Source: Gammaproteobacteria bacterium (GTDB lineage: Bacteria; Pseudomonadota; Gammaproteobacteria; Pseudomonadales; Pseudohongiellaceae). Taken from it: 64,000 bases of DNA. The stretch's first letter is position 1; every line of letters begins with the position of its first letter. The notes beneath the pieces are model-generated. The model was given only the letters and a program-made list of their open reading frames with translations, was not told where the DNA came from and ran no database searches. A program made the position numbers and the translations under genes. Location of the stretch: positions 219,147 through 283,146 of the forward strand of contig JAQWPL010000033.1 in assembly GCA_029245395.1 (NCBI GenBank), written 5' to 3'. This document shows, one piece after another, positions 1 to 8,333 of the stretch.

Positions 1-2
1 AC

Positions 3-371
3 TGTACTATCCTGGGCCGGGCTGAAAGTTTTGCGTCGAAAAATTCCTTGCTGCCTTCACTGCTAGACGGCTTGATGACCGGCCTGGGTTTTGCCCTTGT
101 CCTGTTGGTCTTGGGTTTATTGCGTGAGTTATTTGGCACCGGCCTCATTCTGGCCAACATGGATAGACTGTTACCTTTTGCTGGCGACTGGAGTCTTCAG
201 ATTTTTTCCGGTTACACGCCTTTCCTGCTCGCCATTTTGCCCCCTGGCGCATTTCTGTTCATGGGATTTCTCATTGCGCTGAAAAATGTAGTGGATAAAC
301 GAATGGCAAAACCGGAAGTCGCTGAAGAAGTCCTTGTTTCCGGGAGTAAGCGCGTCAGGGTGACAGGATGA
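3..371 (+). CDS. rsxE: Electron transport complex subunit E (RsxE/RnfE), C-terminal part
   Basis: Integral membrane subunit of the Rnf/Rsx complex, which couples ferredoxin/NADH electron transfer to ion movement or keeps SoxR reduced. The gene runs off the left edge. The open frame from base 3 reads CTILGRAESFASKN before a TTG at 48, matching the conserved loop of RnfE in which LGRAE-FASKN precedes a transmembrane helix, so the true start lies outside the window. Two or three hydrophobic helices follow, and the tail is basic. The stop is 4 nt before nth; rnfE-nth adjacency is common in gammaproteobacteria. Identity is secure, the length unknown. Confidence 0.93.
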   Translation, partial: CTILGRAESFASKNSLLPSLLDGLMTGLGFALVLLVLGLLRELFGTGLILANMDRLLPFAGDWSLQIFSGYTPFLLAILPPGAFLFMGFLIALKNVVDKRMAKPEVAEEVLVSGSKRVRVTG

Positions 372-375
372 CTGA

Positions 376-1011
376 ATGAACAAAAACAAACGCACTGAAA
401 TTTTTACCCGCCTGCGCAACGAAAACCCAACGCCAACAACAGAGCTGAAATACGCCTCCACTTTTGAATTACTGATTTCGGTGATGTTGTCCGCCCAGGC
501 AACAGATGTCAGTGTGAATAAAGCCACTGCAAAACTGTTCCCTGCTGCCAATACACCGGCAGCAATACATGCCTTGGGAGAACAAAAACTAAAAACCTAT
601 ATCAAGACCATAGGTCTGTTTAATACTAAAGCCAAAAATGTAATCAAGGCCTGTAATATTTTGGTGGAAGAGCATGGATCACAGGTACCCGACACACGCG
701 AAGCTTTGGAAGCCCTACCCGGCGTCGGCCGTAAAACCGCCAATGTAGTGCTCAACACAGCTTTTCGGGAAAAGGCCATGGCGGTAGACACCCACATCTT
801 CCGGGTGTCCAATCGTACTGCAATCGCGCCAGGTAAAAATGTACTGGAAGTGGAAAAGAAACTGATGAAGTTTGTACCGGATGAGTTTCTGCTGGATGCC
901 CATCACTGGCTTATCCTACACGGACGCTATACGTGCATTGCCCGCAAACCAAGATGCGGATCATGTGTTATTTCTGATCTATGCGAGTACAAGAAAAAGA
1001 CATTGGACTGA
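376..1011 (+). CDS. nth: Endonuclease III
   Basis: Bifunctional DNA glycosylase/AP lyase that removes oxidised pyrimidines in base excision repair. The 211-residue length is standard. The helix-hairpin-helix LPGVGRKTANVV carries the catalytic lysine K120, VDTHIFRVSNR carries the catalytic aspartate D138, and the C-terminal 4Fe-4S ligands C187, C194, C197 and C203 have the family spacing (CX6CX2CX5C). These positions coincide with E. coli numbering. It lies 4 nt behind rsxE, so it is probably cotranscribed with the Rnf operon. It ends with TGA, showing that UGA is an ordinary stop in this organism. Confidence 0.98.
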   Translation: MNKNKRTEIFTRLRNENPTPTTELKYASTFELLISVMLSAQATDVSVNKATAKLFPAANTPAAIHALGEQKLKTYIKTIGLFNTKAKNVIKACNILVEEHGSQVPDTREALEALPGVGRKTANVVLNTAFREKAMAVDTHIFRVSNRTAIAPGKNVLEVEKKLMKFVPDEFLLDAHHWLILHGRYTCIARKPRCGSCVISDLCEYKKKTLD

Positions 1012-1110
1012 ATTGTAGTAGCTACGTCTATTAAAACTTAACTGGGAAGGCTCCCTCTGCCAACGGCGGAGATCGGGCTGCGCCCTCTTCCGCCCTACGA
1101 ACTAGTTCAA

Positions 1111-1134
1111 ATTGGCGAACGAAGTTCGCCCAAT
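1111..1134. repeat. Inverted repeat between convergent nth and argG
   Basis: GGCGAAC-GAA-GTTCGCC is a perfect 7-bp stem with a 3-nt loop, extended by ATT/CAAT with one bulge. The 260-bp interval 1012-1271 between the two converging genes holds no credible reading frame. It contains this hairpin and, at about 1187-1250, a degenerate palindrome (T-run then GAGGCC... mirrored by ...GGCTC then A-run). It may be a bidirectional terminator or an intergenic repeat element. No T-run abuts the stem directly, so its terminator role is uncertain. Confidence 0.5.
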
Positions 1135-1271
1135 AAAGTTCAATTTTTGCTCGTGTAGCGAGCGAAGGCCAGACAAGGCAAAAGATTTTTTGGAGGCCGG
1201 GCACAGTACAGCAAGTACGGGCGCAGGCTCAAAAAAATATTTTAACGCGGCCTGGGCGAGCGCAGCAGCGA

Positions 1272-2483
1272 CTATTTTTTCCGTTTGTTAGCTATGGTCC
1301 GTAGGCGGAGAGCGTTAAGTTTTATAAAGCCTTCGGCATCATGCTGATCATACGCCCCTTCATCATCTTCGAATGAGGCCACCATTTCATCATAAAGAGA
1401 AGCATCGGATTGTCTTCCTACAACAATAACATTGCCTTTATAAAGCTTAAGACGAACTGATCCGTTCACATGTTCCTGGGTCTGGTCGATCAGTGCCTGC
1501 AGGGCTTCTCTTTCCGGAGACCACCAGTAGCCGTTATAAATCAGTGACGCGTAACGAGGCATCAGTTCATCTTTGAGATGAGCTGCTTCTCTGTCCAGGG
1601 TCAAAGATTCCATGGCCCGGTGCGCTTTCAACAGTATGGTGCCGCCAGGAGTTTCATAACAGCCGCGCGCCTTCATCCCCACGTAGCGGTTTTCAACAAT
1701 GTCGGTGCGGCCTATGCCATTGGCACCGCCAATTTGATTGAGAGCCTCGAGAATTGTTGCCGGTGATTGGTCTTCACCATTGATAGCAACGACATCACCT
1801 TTTACAAAAGTCAGGTCAATATAGGTGGGTTCATCCGGCGCGCTTTCCGGTGACACCGACCACATCCACATGGACTCTTCAGGTTCAGCGCCAGGATCTT
1901 CAAGAATGCCACCCTCATAGGAAATATGCAGCAGGTTGGCATCCATGGAGTACGGGGATTCATTGCCCCGCTTCTGTTCAACCGGAATATCGTGTTCTGC
2001 ACAATAATCCATGAGCTTTTCACGGGAATTCAGATCCCACTCACGCCATGGTGCTATAACCTTGATGCCAGGGCTAAGCGCATAAGCGCCCAATTCGAAG
2101 CGTACCTGGTCGTTGCCTTTCCCTGTTGCTCCATGGGAAATGGCGTCGGCACCGGTTTCTTCAGCAATTTCAACAAGGCGTTTGGCAATCAGCGGTCGGG
2201 CAATAGACGTACCCAGCAAGTATTCCCCTTCATAGATCGTGTTGGCACGAAACATGGGGAATACAAAATCACGGACAAATTCCTCGCGGATGTCATCAAT
2301 ATAGATTTCTTTCACACCCAATGCCTCAGCCTTGGCGCGAGCGGGCTCCACTTCCTTGCCCTGCCCAAGATCGGCAGTGAAGGTAACGACTTCACAGTGG
2401 TAAGTATCCATAAGCCACTTGACGATCACGGAGGTATCTAGTCCTCCGGAATAGGCCAGTACGACTTTCTTGATGTCCAACAT
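1272..2483 (-). CDS. argG: Argininosuccinate synthase
   Basis: Joins citrulline and aspartate with ATP to give argininosuccinate, the penultimate step of arginine synthesis. The N-terminal ATP-pyrophosphatase loop AYSGGLDTS and the conserved [13 protein letters not shown] segment are present, and the length is standard. Two ATG codons are close together at 2489 and 2483. The AGGAG ribosome site touches the first but lies 6 nt before the second, and [14 protein letters not shown] aligns with [14 protein letters not shown] of Pseudomonas, so 2483 is chosen (403 residues). It is divergent from pyrC. argD and argF lie 20 kb away, so arginine genes are scattered. Confidence 0.97.
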   Translation of the reverse strand: MLDIKKVVLAYSGGLDTSVIVKWLMDTYHCEVVTFTADLGQGKEVEPARAKAEALGVKEIYIDDIREEFVRDFVFPMFRANTIYEGEYLLGTSIARPLIAKRLVEIAEETGADAISHGATGKGNDQVRFELGAYALSPGIKVIAPWREWDLNSREKLMDYCAEHDIPVEQKRGNESPYSMDANLLHISYEGGILEDPGAEPEESMWMWSVSPESAPDEPTYIDLTFVKGDVVAINGEDQSPATILEALNQIGGANGIGRTDIVENRYVGMKARGCYETPGGTILLKAHRAMESLTLDREAAHLKDELMPRYASLIYNGYWWSPEREALQALIDQTQEHVNGSVRLKLYKGNVIVVGRQSDASLYDEMVASFEDDEGAYDQHDAEGFIKLNALRLRTIANKRKK

Positions 2484-2654
2484 CAGCATCTCCTGACGTA
2501 AAGAAAAAAAACAATAAGAAACAATCTGCAGAAACGACTTAAGCCGTATGCTATCGGGGCACAGGCTCTCCTGCAGAAAAAGGCGGGTATTGTACCTTTC
2601 ACAGCAAAAAATGCGAGATTTATGGCGCTCTCAGTCAGCCAGTCAGATTTAACC

Positions 2655-2663
2655 TGCTATAAT
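2655..2663 (+). promoter_or_regulatory. Extended -10 promoter of pyrC
   Basis: TGCTATAAT is an extended -10 (TG at 2655-2656, TATAAT at 2658-2663) 41 bp before the pyrC start. There is no good -35 hexamer at the usual distance, as is typical of extended -10 promoters. A start near 2670 would give a leader of about 35 nt. Confidence 0.6.
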
Positions 2664-2704
2664 CCTGCCCGGCAAAATGCCTGATTTCGGAAAATACGAC
2701 ATTT

Positions 2705-3745
2705 ATGCAGGAAATCATCCTCGCCAGACCAGATGACTGGCATCTTCATCTTCGAGACGGTTCTTCTCTAGCTGATACAGTCGCGCATACAGCCCGTGTT
2801 ATGGGGCGTGCGATTATAATGCCCAACCTGTCACCACCAGTGACCACGACTGAAGCAGCGCAAGCTTACAGCGACCGGATTCGTACTCACATCCCGCAAG
2901 GCAGTAAATTTGAGCCGTTGATGACCTTATATCTGACTGATATTACGTCTCCGGATGAAATTCAGAAAGCCAAAGACAGCGGCATAGTCTTCGGCATAAA
3001 ACTGTATCCCGCCGGAGCCACTACCAATGCCAAGTCGGGGGTTACTGACATTACACTGACCCATGCTGTTCTTGAGCAAATGGTTGAAAATGAGATGCCA
3101 TTGCTGGTCCATGGCGAATCTACCCAAAGCGAGATAGATATTTTTGACCGGGAAAAAGTTTTCATCGATGACATTCTCGCCCCCTTGGTTGAACAGTTTC
3201 CCACGTTGAAAATTGTGCTCGAACATATCACTACAAAAGACGCTGTCGATTTTGTACAGTCAGTAAGTGACAATATTGGCGCCACTATCACTCCCCAACA
3301 TCTGATGTTTAATCGAAACCACATGTTGGCTGGAGGGATCAGGCCTCACTATTACTGCTTGCCAATCCTGAAAAGGAATATCCACCAGCAGGCATTACAG
3401 GATGCGGTTGCCAGTGGTTCTGAAAGATTTTTCCTGGGCACTGATTCTGCGCCCCATGCAGTTGATGAAAAAGAATCCAGTTGCGGCTGCGCCGGTTGTT
3501 TCACTGCCCACGCGGCTATAGAACTTTATGCTGAAATCTTTGACGACCTTGGCATCCTCAACCAGCTTGAAGCTTTTGCCAGTTTCCATGGACCGGATTT
3601 TTACGGCCTGCCCAGAAATACCGACACCATTACACTGCGCAAAGATAACTGGACAGTTCCTGAGCATTACAGTCTGGGCGATGACAAAGTCATTCCGCTG
3701 AATGCAGGCGGCACATTAAACTGGTCACTTTCGATCAACACATAA
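2705..3745 (+). CDS. pyrC: Dihydroorotase, E. coli PyrC type
   Basis: Zinc enzyme that closes carbamoyl-aspartate to dihydroorotate in de novo pyrimidine synthesis. The 346-residue length matches class II dihydroorotases. Metal ligands are visible in order: H13 and H15 in [10 protein letters not shown], the carbamylated lysine K99 in GIKLYPAG, H136 in LLVHGES, H174 in LEHITT and catalytic D247 in LGTDSAPH. It starts at an ATG behind a good extended -10 promoter and is followed after 12 nt by rnt, an arrangement conserved in Pseudomonas. Confidence 0.97.
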   Translation: MQEIILARPDDWHLHLRDGSSLADTVAHTARVMGRAIIMPNLSPPVTTTEAAQAYSDRIRTHIPQGSKFEPLMTLYLTDITSPDEIQKAKDSGIVFGIKLYPAGATTNAKSGVTDITLTHAVLEQMVENEMPLLVHGESTQSEIDIFDREKVFIDDILAPLVEQFPTLKIVLEHITTKDAVDFVQSVSDNIGATITPQHLMFNRNHMLAGGIRPHYYCLPILKRNIHQQALQDAVASGSERFFLGTDSAPHAVDEKESSCGCAGCFTAHAAIELYAEIFDDLGILNQLEAFASFHGPDFYGLPRNTDTITLRKDNWTVPEHYSLGDDKVIPLNAGGTLNWSLSINT

Positions 3746-3757
3746 TCAACAATTCCT

Positions 3758-4393
3758 GTGACTAAAACCCCACCTGCTACATCACTCCTGGCTGAACGTT
3801 TCCGCGGCTACCTTCCCATTGTAGTGGATGTGGAATGCGGCGGATTCAATAGTCAAACAGACGCCATCCTGGAAATAGCCGCCGTCAGTGTCGGCATGGA
3901 TGAAAACGGCATCCTTGCACCTCAAGACACCTGGTTTTTCCGTGTCGAGCCTTTTCCCGGCGCAAACATGGAAGAGTCTTCACTTAAATTTACTGGCATT
4001 GACCCCCACCATCCTTTGCGTATAGCTCACAAGGAGCCTGATGCCTTTAAGGAAATTTTTAAAAATATCCGCAAAACAATGAAAGCTGAACTTTGCACTC
4101 GTGCCATTCTGGTTGGGCACAACGCCCATTTTGATCATGGCTTTGTTAATGCCGCCGCTTTGCGTAACAATTTAAAACGCAATCCTTTCCACCCTTTTTC
4201 AAGCCTGGACACTGCCTCCCTGAGCGCACTGGCATATGGGCAAACGGTATTATCGCGAGCCTGCGAATGCGCCGGAATAGATTTCAACAATGAAGAAGCC
4301 CACTCGGCCCGTTATGATGCACAGAAAACTGCCGAATTATTCTGCATTATTGTAAATCGCTGGCAGGACCTTGGGGGCTGGCCGCTGGATTGA
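3758..4393 (+). CDS. rnt: Ribonuclease T
   Basis: DEDDh 3'-5' exoribonuclease that trims the CCA ends of tRNA and matures 5S and other small RNAs. Exonuclease residues are D24 and E26 (in [10 protein letters not shown], with Cys where many relatives have Thr), D126 in HNAHFDH, and H182 and D187 in HSARYD. The only start that fits the 211-residue family length is the GTG at 3758, 12 nt after the pyrC stop, so translation probably follows pyrC on a shared transcript. No strong ribosome site is seen. Confidence 0.96.
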   Translation: MTKTPPATSLLAERFRGYLPIVVDVECGGFNSQTDAILEIAAVSVGMDENGILAPQDTWFFRVEPFPGANMEESSLKFTGIDPHHPLRIAHKEPDAFKEIFKNIRKTMKAELCTRAILVGHNAHFDHGFVNAAALRNNLKRNPFHPFSSLDTASLSALAYGQTVLSRACECAGIDFNNEEAHSARYDAQKTAELFCIIVNRWQDLGGWPLD

Positions 4394-4419
4394 CTGGCCC
4401 CGTATTAGCAGGAGAAAAC

Positions 4420-4460
4420 TTGATTGACATCAATGTTGATTTAGACTGATTCTTTATAGT
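4420..4460 (+). promoter_or_regulatory. FNR/Anr-type class II promoter
   Basis: TTGATTGACATCAA at 4420-4433 is a perfect FNR/Anr half-site pair (TTGAT-N4-ATCAA). Its centre (4426.5) lies about 41 bp before the expected start near 4467, set by a -10 TATAGT at 4455-4460. That -41.5 geometry is the hallmark of class II FNR activation. It drives the universal stress gene at 4498, whose ribosome site AAGGAG lies at 4487-4492. Anr control of stress-protein genes under low oxygen is established in Pseudomonas. Confidence 0.85.
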
Positions 4461-4497
4461 AAATCCAGTTATTTGTGTTACTCATAAGGAGTCGGAT

Positions 4498-5304
4498 ATG
4501 GCAGGTGGTTGAAAAGTTCTCGTTATTATAGAAGCGACACATGAGCTGCATCTTGCTCTGGAACGCGCAATCATCACGTCTGAAATCAAGGAACCAGATT
4601 CCCACGTCCACCTGTTTATCAGTGTCGATGCCGAAAAGACAGCCCTGGGGGCAGACAATGAACATCTGTACCGGGATGGCGCCTGGCTGAAGTCCAGCAC
4701 TGACAAGCTTGAAAACGCAGGCGCTGCATACAGTTTCGAGCTCTGCTGGTCCAATGAATGGCAGAAAGCCGTATTAAAAAGCGCGCAGCAATTCGAGCCT
4801 CACCATATTTTCATGCCAGATCCTCCGGGTGAAAAAAAATCGCGGTTCAGCAACCAGCAATGGGCATTACTGCGCACATCGGTTGCGCCGGTTACCATTG
4901 TCAGGTCCAGTAATATCAAACCACGGAAAAAAATTCTGGCGGCAGTCAATATCCAGAAACATGACGAACTGGAATACGCAAGACTCAATGAAAAAATTCT
5001 CAGCGATGGCCAGGAAATTGCGAAACATTATGATGCCGACTTCTATGTGGTAAATGCGTACAAGGACAGCATGCACTTCCCCGACAGGCAAAAAATAATG
5101 AAAATTTCCGGTCTGCCTACAGACAGGGTGCACGCACAAGAAGGCGACCCCGCTTCAGTCATATCCAGCTATGCAAAAGAAATAGAGGCCGACACCGTAT
5201 TGATCGGCACCATGGCAAGACACGGCGCAGCCGCATTAATGAAAGGCAATACCTCTGAAAAAGTACTGAGCAAGCTGGATCTGGATGTAATTGCCTATTC
5301 CTGA
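4498..5304 (+). pseudogene. Tandem-domain universal stress protein (UspE-like), UGA at codon 5
   Basis: From the ATG at 4498, with AAGGAG 5 nt upstream, the frame reads MAGG, then TGA (4510-4512), then continues uninterrupted as KVLVIIEATHE... to 5304. The reading after the stop is a standard beta-alpha-beta Usp fold, and a second Usp domain follows, ending with the ATP-loop-like LIGTMARHG...GNTSEKVL. At 268 codons the whole is UspE-sized. The next in-frame ATG is 4813, which would leave only the second domain. TGG (Trp) to TGA is the simplest explanation. Either the gene is dead or shortened, or UGA is read through, or the base is an error. The intact FNR promoter argues for recent loss or real expression. 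Confidence 0.8.
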
Positions 5305-5318
5305 TCCTGTGAACAATG

Positions 5319-5357
5319 AAAAACGGGCCTGGTTCACTTACCCTGCCCGTTTTTTTT
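5319..5357 (+). terminator. Rho-independent terminator after the stress gene
   Basis: AACGGGC at 5322-5328 pairs with GCCCGTT at 5345-5351 and is followed by a run of eight T ending at 5357. It lies 18 nt past the stress-gene stop and separates it from the acyl-ACP-synthetase-like gene. Confidence 0.85.
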
Positions 5358-5471
5358 CACCTGAAAAATCCATTTTTCCTGCCAGGCTTTATTTACTGGT
5401 AACAATGCATTGATACAGTCTATTATTGCGCCTTCCTTTTGTTGTTGTACGTACTGAAAAATAAGAATTAG

Positions 5472-7157
5472 ATGACCCGTTTTCCTGAAGCCAATGATAT
5501 CCAGTCCTGGATAGACTACGTCGACACCCTCCCTTCCCTGGGTGAACAATGGGTTGAGTCTGCCAAATTACCTGGCAATCCAGTAATCCTTTCTGACACG
5601 CTGGGCGCCAACCTAAAAGTGAAAACTACCCTGGCAGGAACAATAGTTCTGTCAAAACGCATTGCCAAACACAGCCCTGAGCAAAATATCGGATTACTGA
5701 TGCCCACAACAGCCGCGAGCATGATTGCCAGCATGGCAGTGTTGGTGCTCGGTAAAACCCTGGTAACCCTGAATTACACAGCTCCGATGAAAAGCATTCT
5801 GTCTGCCATTGAACAAGCTGAACTTAAAACTGTGTATACCTCTTCCAGATTCCTGGAAAACCTCAAAAGCAGAGGTGTTGACCTCTCTTCGCTTGATGAC
5901 AAAGTCAACTTAATCATGTTGGAAGATTTGCGTGGCGAAATAACTGCATGGGAAAAAATTTCCACGATGCTCATGTGCAAATTGTATTCTGCATCCCACC
6001 TGCGCAAAAAGTTTTGTGCCAGCCCCGCTCTGGAAAATACCGCAGTTATCCTTTTTTCCAGTGGCAGTGAAGGTCCACCGAAAGGAGTCATGCTGAGTCA
6101 TAAAAATATTCTGGCCAACGTCAAACAGGTAAGTAATATTCTTAATGCTGATTCAGAAGATGTCATCATGGGCAATCTGCCAATCTTTCATTCTTTTGGA
6201 ATGACAGCTTGTCTGTTCTTGTCGATGCTGGAACGCATCAAAATGATTTGCCATACCGATCCAACCGATGTCGTTACCAATGCAAAAGCCATCAGGGAAC
6301 ACAAAGCCACTTTATTTTTTGGCACATCCAGTTTTTTCCGCTTGTATATTAAAAACCGAAAAGTCAAAGCAGATGACTTGTCCAGTCTAAAGCTCATTAT
6401 CGCCGGCGCTGAAAAGCTGCAAACAGAAATCAGTGCTGCCTTTACCCAACGTTTTGACAAAGTGATCTGTGAAGGCTATGGATGCACAGAGCTCTCACCT
6501 GTAGCCTGCGTCAATACACCTTTTGAGAATTTTGAACAACCACACCTGAATGACAACAACAAACCTGGCACTGTCGGCAAGCCCATCCCCGGTACCCAGG
6601 TGCGAATAGTAGATCCGGATACCCTTGAAGAATTAGCTCAGGGTACAGCTGGCATGATTATGGTAGCTGGCCCCCAGGTCATGCAGGGCTATCTGAACAA
6701 TGAAGAAATGACCAATCAGGTACTGGTAGAGCAGGACGGGCTGCAATGGTATATCACCGGAGACAAGGGCTCTCTGGATGAAGACAATTTTTTGTCGATT
6801 CAGGATCGCTATGCACGATTTGCTAAAGTCAGCGGTGAAATGATTGGACTGGGCACTATCGAACAGACTTTACGTAAAGCGCTTGGTGAAGAAGAAGATG
6901 ATGATCTGAAAGACATTGAAGTAATGGCTGTTAGTATCGAAGATCAAAAGAAAGGGGAAATAATAGTCATACTTTCCACCGCAGAACTTATTGAAAAGGA
7001 CCTCAGACCAAAACTTGTGGCAGGCGGACTAAATAATCTGGCCCTGCCCTCTGCCTATATTAAGGTAGACACTTTGCCCACATTGGGTTCCGGAAAGGCA
7101 GATTTTGCCACAGCCAAGGAAGTAGCCAGACTGGCTATATTCAAGCGAAAAGCCTAA
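5472..7157 (+). CDS. AMP-dependent acyl-CoA/acyl-ACP synthetase, Aas C-terminal type
   Basis: Adenylate-forming enzyme that probably activates a fatty acid to an acyl-adenylate and passes it to CoA or acyl carrier protein. The phosphate loop SSGSEGPPKGVMLSHKN is at about residues 196-212, the YGCTELSP motif follows, and WYITGDKG holds the conserved aspartate. Overall it resembles the C-terminal half of Aas, but the N-terminal PlsC-type acyltransferase half is absent, so it is a free-standing synthetase (561 residues). Its substrate cannot be told from sequence. It sits between two terminator-like intervals and is probably monocistronic. Confidence 0.8.
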   Translation: MTRFPEANDIQSWIDYVDTLPSLGEQWVESAKLPGNPVILSDTLGANLKVKTTLAGTIVLSKRIAKHSPEQNIGLLMPTTAASMIASMAVLVLGKTLVTLNYTAPMKSILSAIEQAELKTVYTSSRFLENLKSRGVDLSSLDDKVNLIMLEDLRGEITAWEKISTMLMCKLYSASHLRKKFCASPALENTAVILFSSGSEGPPKGVMLSHKNILANVKQVSNILNADSEDVIMGNLPIFHSFGMTACLFLSMLERIKMICHTDPTDVVTNAKAIREHKATLFFGTSSFFRLYIKNRKVKADDLSSLKLIIAGAEKLQTEISAAFTQRFDKVICEGYGCTELSPVACVNTPFENFEQPHLNDNNKPGTVGKPIPGTQVRIVDPDTLEELAQGTAGMIMVAGPQVMQGYLNNEEMTNQVLVEQDGLQWYITGDKGSLDEDNFLSIQDRYARFAKVSGEMIGLGTIEQTLRKALGEEEDDDLKDIEVMAVSIEDQKKGEIIVILSTAELIEKDLRPKLVAGGLNNLALPSAYIKVDTLPTLGSGKADFATAKEVARLAIFKRKA

Positions 7158-7234
7158 ACGTTCTAAACCTCACCCTTTTCCTTCTTTGACTATATATTCC
7201 CCGCCATTGCTGGCAAATATTCCAGATTATCTAT

Positions 7235-7263
7235 TTGACAATGATTCTCATTAAGCTTAGCAT
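7235..7263 (+). promoter_or_regulatory. bfd promoter overlapped by a Fur box
   Basis: A -35 TTGACA (7235-7240), 17-bp spacer and -10 TAGCAT (7258-7263) precede bfd. The segment 7237-7255, core AATGATTCTCATTA, matches 14 of 19 positions of the Fur consensus and covers the -35 and spacer, so iron-loaded Fur should repress. Iron-starvation induction of bfd is known in Pseudomonas. Confidence 0.75.
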
Positions 7264-7302
7264 TCTCAACTGGACCCAATACAACTGAAAATTTATTGAA
7301 TT

Positions 7303-7491
7303 ATGTACGTTTGTCTCTGTAAAGCTGTCACCGACAGCCAGATCAAGGAATTCGTCAATGACGGCGCCGGTACTTTCGAAGAGGTCTGCAAAGAACTCGG
7401 CGTGGCCATGCAGTGCGGCAAATGCAGTCAGCTAGCCCAAAACATCGTTGAAACCAGCATTAATAAGACCCCTTTCGAACCGGCCAGCTAG
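7303..7491 (+). CDS. bfd: Bacterioferritin-associated ferredoxin
   Basis: Small 2Fe-2S protein that docks on bacterioferritin and reduces its iron core so that iron can be released. At 62 residues it has the family ligands C4, C6, C38 and C41 (CLC...CGKC). It lies directly upstream of bfr and has a Fur-box promoter, which makes iron mobilisation during starvation its likely job. The start is the only ATG giving the conserved MYVCLCK N-terminus. Confidence 0.97.
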   Translation: MYVCLCKAVTDSQIKEFVNDGAGTFEEVCKELGVAMQCGKCSQLAQNIVETSINKTPFEPAS

Positions 7492-7572
7492 TTTTTAACC
7501 CTCCCCGCTCCACCCATATAATTTTTGCTTCAATCCGGCGATTTTTCCGAGCCGAACACAAATGCGATCAAG

Positions 7573-7606
7573 AAGCATTCTTATTCTCATTTTCTTTATA
7601 TAAATT
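7573..7606 (+). promoter_or_regulatory. Possible bfr promoter with weak Fur-like sequence
   Basis: GCATTCTTATTCTCATT resembles a degenerate Fur box (about 12 of 19 positions by my alignment) and is followed by an AT-rich TATATAAAT that could serve as -10. This is weaker than the bfd and TonB-receptor boxes and is given as a candidate only. Confidence 0.35.
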
Positions 7607-7696
7607 AAACACTTAGCATTCATTTCTTCTGGACATTCAGAGCTCTTACCGGCACAATACCGGGTAGATTTTCACTACTATGACACAGGAAAAAGT

Positions 7697-8176
7697 ATGA
7701 AAGGCGACAGCAAGGTAATCGAACATCTCAATAAAGTACTGGGTAATGAAATGGTAGCCATTAACCAGTATTTTCTGCATGCCAAGATGTTTGAAGACTG
7801 GGGCCTTCAGGAATTAGCAGACCTCACTCGCCATGAATCCATCGATGAAATGAAGCATGCGGATCAACTCATCGACCGCATCCTCTTCCTGGAAGGCCTC
7901 CCTAACCTGCAGGATCTGGGTAAACTGAATATCGGCGAAAACACCGAAGAAATGCTGAAAAGCGATCTGGACCTGGAAATGCGGGCTATTCCAGACTTGC
8001 GTGACGCTATCGCCTACTGCGAAGAAAACCGGGATTTCGTCAGCCGAGACCTGTTCAGGACTATCCTGGATGACGAAGAAAACCACGTGGATTGGTTAGA
8101 ATCCCAGTTGTACCTGATCGAGAATATGGGTATCCAGAATTACCTGTCAGAAAAAATGAAAGACGACGGTAACTAG
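7697..8176 (+). CDS. bfr: Bacterioferritin
   Basis: Haem-containing 24-subunit iron store and ferroxidase. The 159-residue four-helix bundle has the ferroxidase ligands E18, E51, H54, E94 and E127 with H130, and M52 (in DEMKHAD), the haem-bridging methionine. It starts at an ATG with AGGAAAAAGT upstream. It pairs functionally with bfd, 205 bp upstream, although each probably has its own promoter. Confidence 0.97.
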   Translation: MKGDSKVIEHLNKVLGNEMVAINQYFLHAKMFEDWGLQELADLTRHESIDEMKHADQLIDRILFLEGLPNLQDLGKLNIGENTEEMLKSDLDLEMRAIPDLRDAIAYCEENRDFVSRDLFRTILDDEENHVDWLESQLYLIENMGIQNYLSEKMKDDGN

Positions 8177-8179
8177 AAC

Positions 8180-8331
8180 CAGTCGCCAGCTACAAGCTAC
8201 AAACAATTATGTGCAGTTGATCTGTGGGGGCAAGTTGTCCTGGAAAGCTTTCTTGTTCTTTCCACTTTTAGCGCTTTCATCCCTTTCCTTGCGGCTTGTG
8301 ACTTGCGGCTAGTGGCTTGTAGCTTGAGACT
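8180..8331. repeat. Heptanucleotide-periodic inverted repeat between convergent bfr and DUF6607
   Basis: The left arm (8180-8202) and right arm (about 8309-8331) match as inverted repeats over about 23 bp with a few mismatches, sharing CAGTC and AGCTACAAGC. The right arm is part of a 7-nt periodic series: TTGCGGC, TTGTGAC, TTGCGGC, TAGTGGC, TTGTAGC, TTGAGAC (from 8289). The arms abut the two stop codons, so the element may end transcription from both sides. There is no T-run. Confidence 0.65.
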
Positions 8332-8333
8332 GT

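Noticed and set aside
4510..4512. Selenocysteine at the UGA of the stress gene
   Set aside because: No stable hairpin follows the UGA at the distance of a bacterial SECIS, and stress proteins are not selenoproteins.
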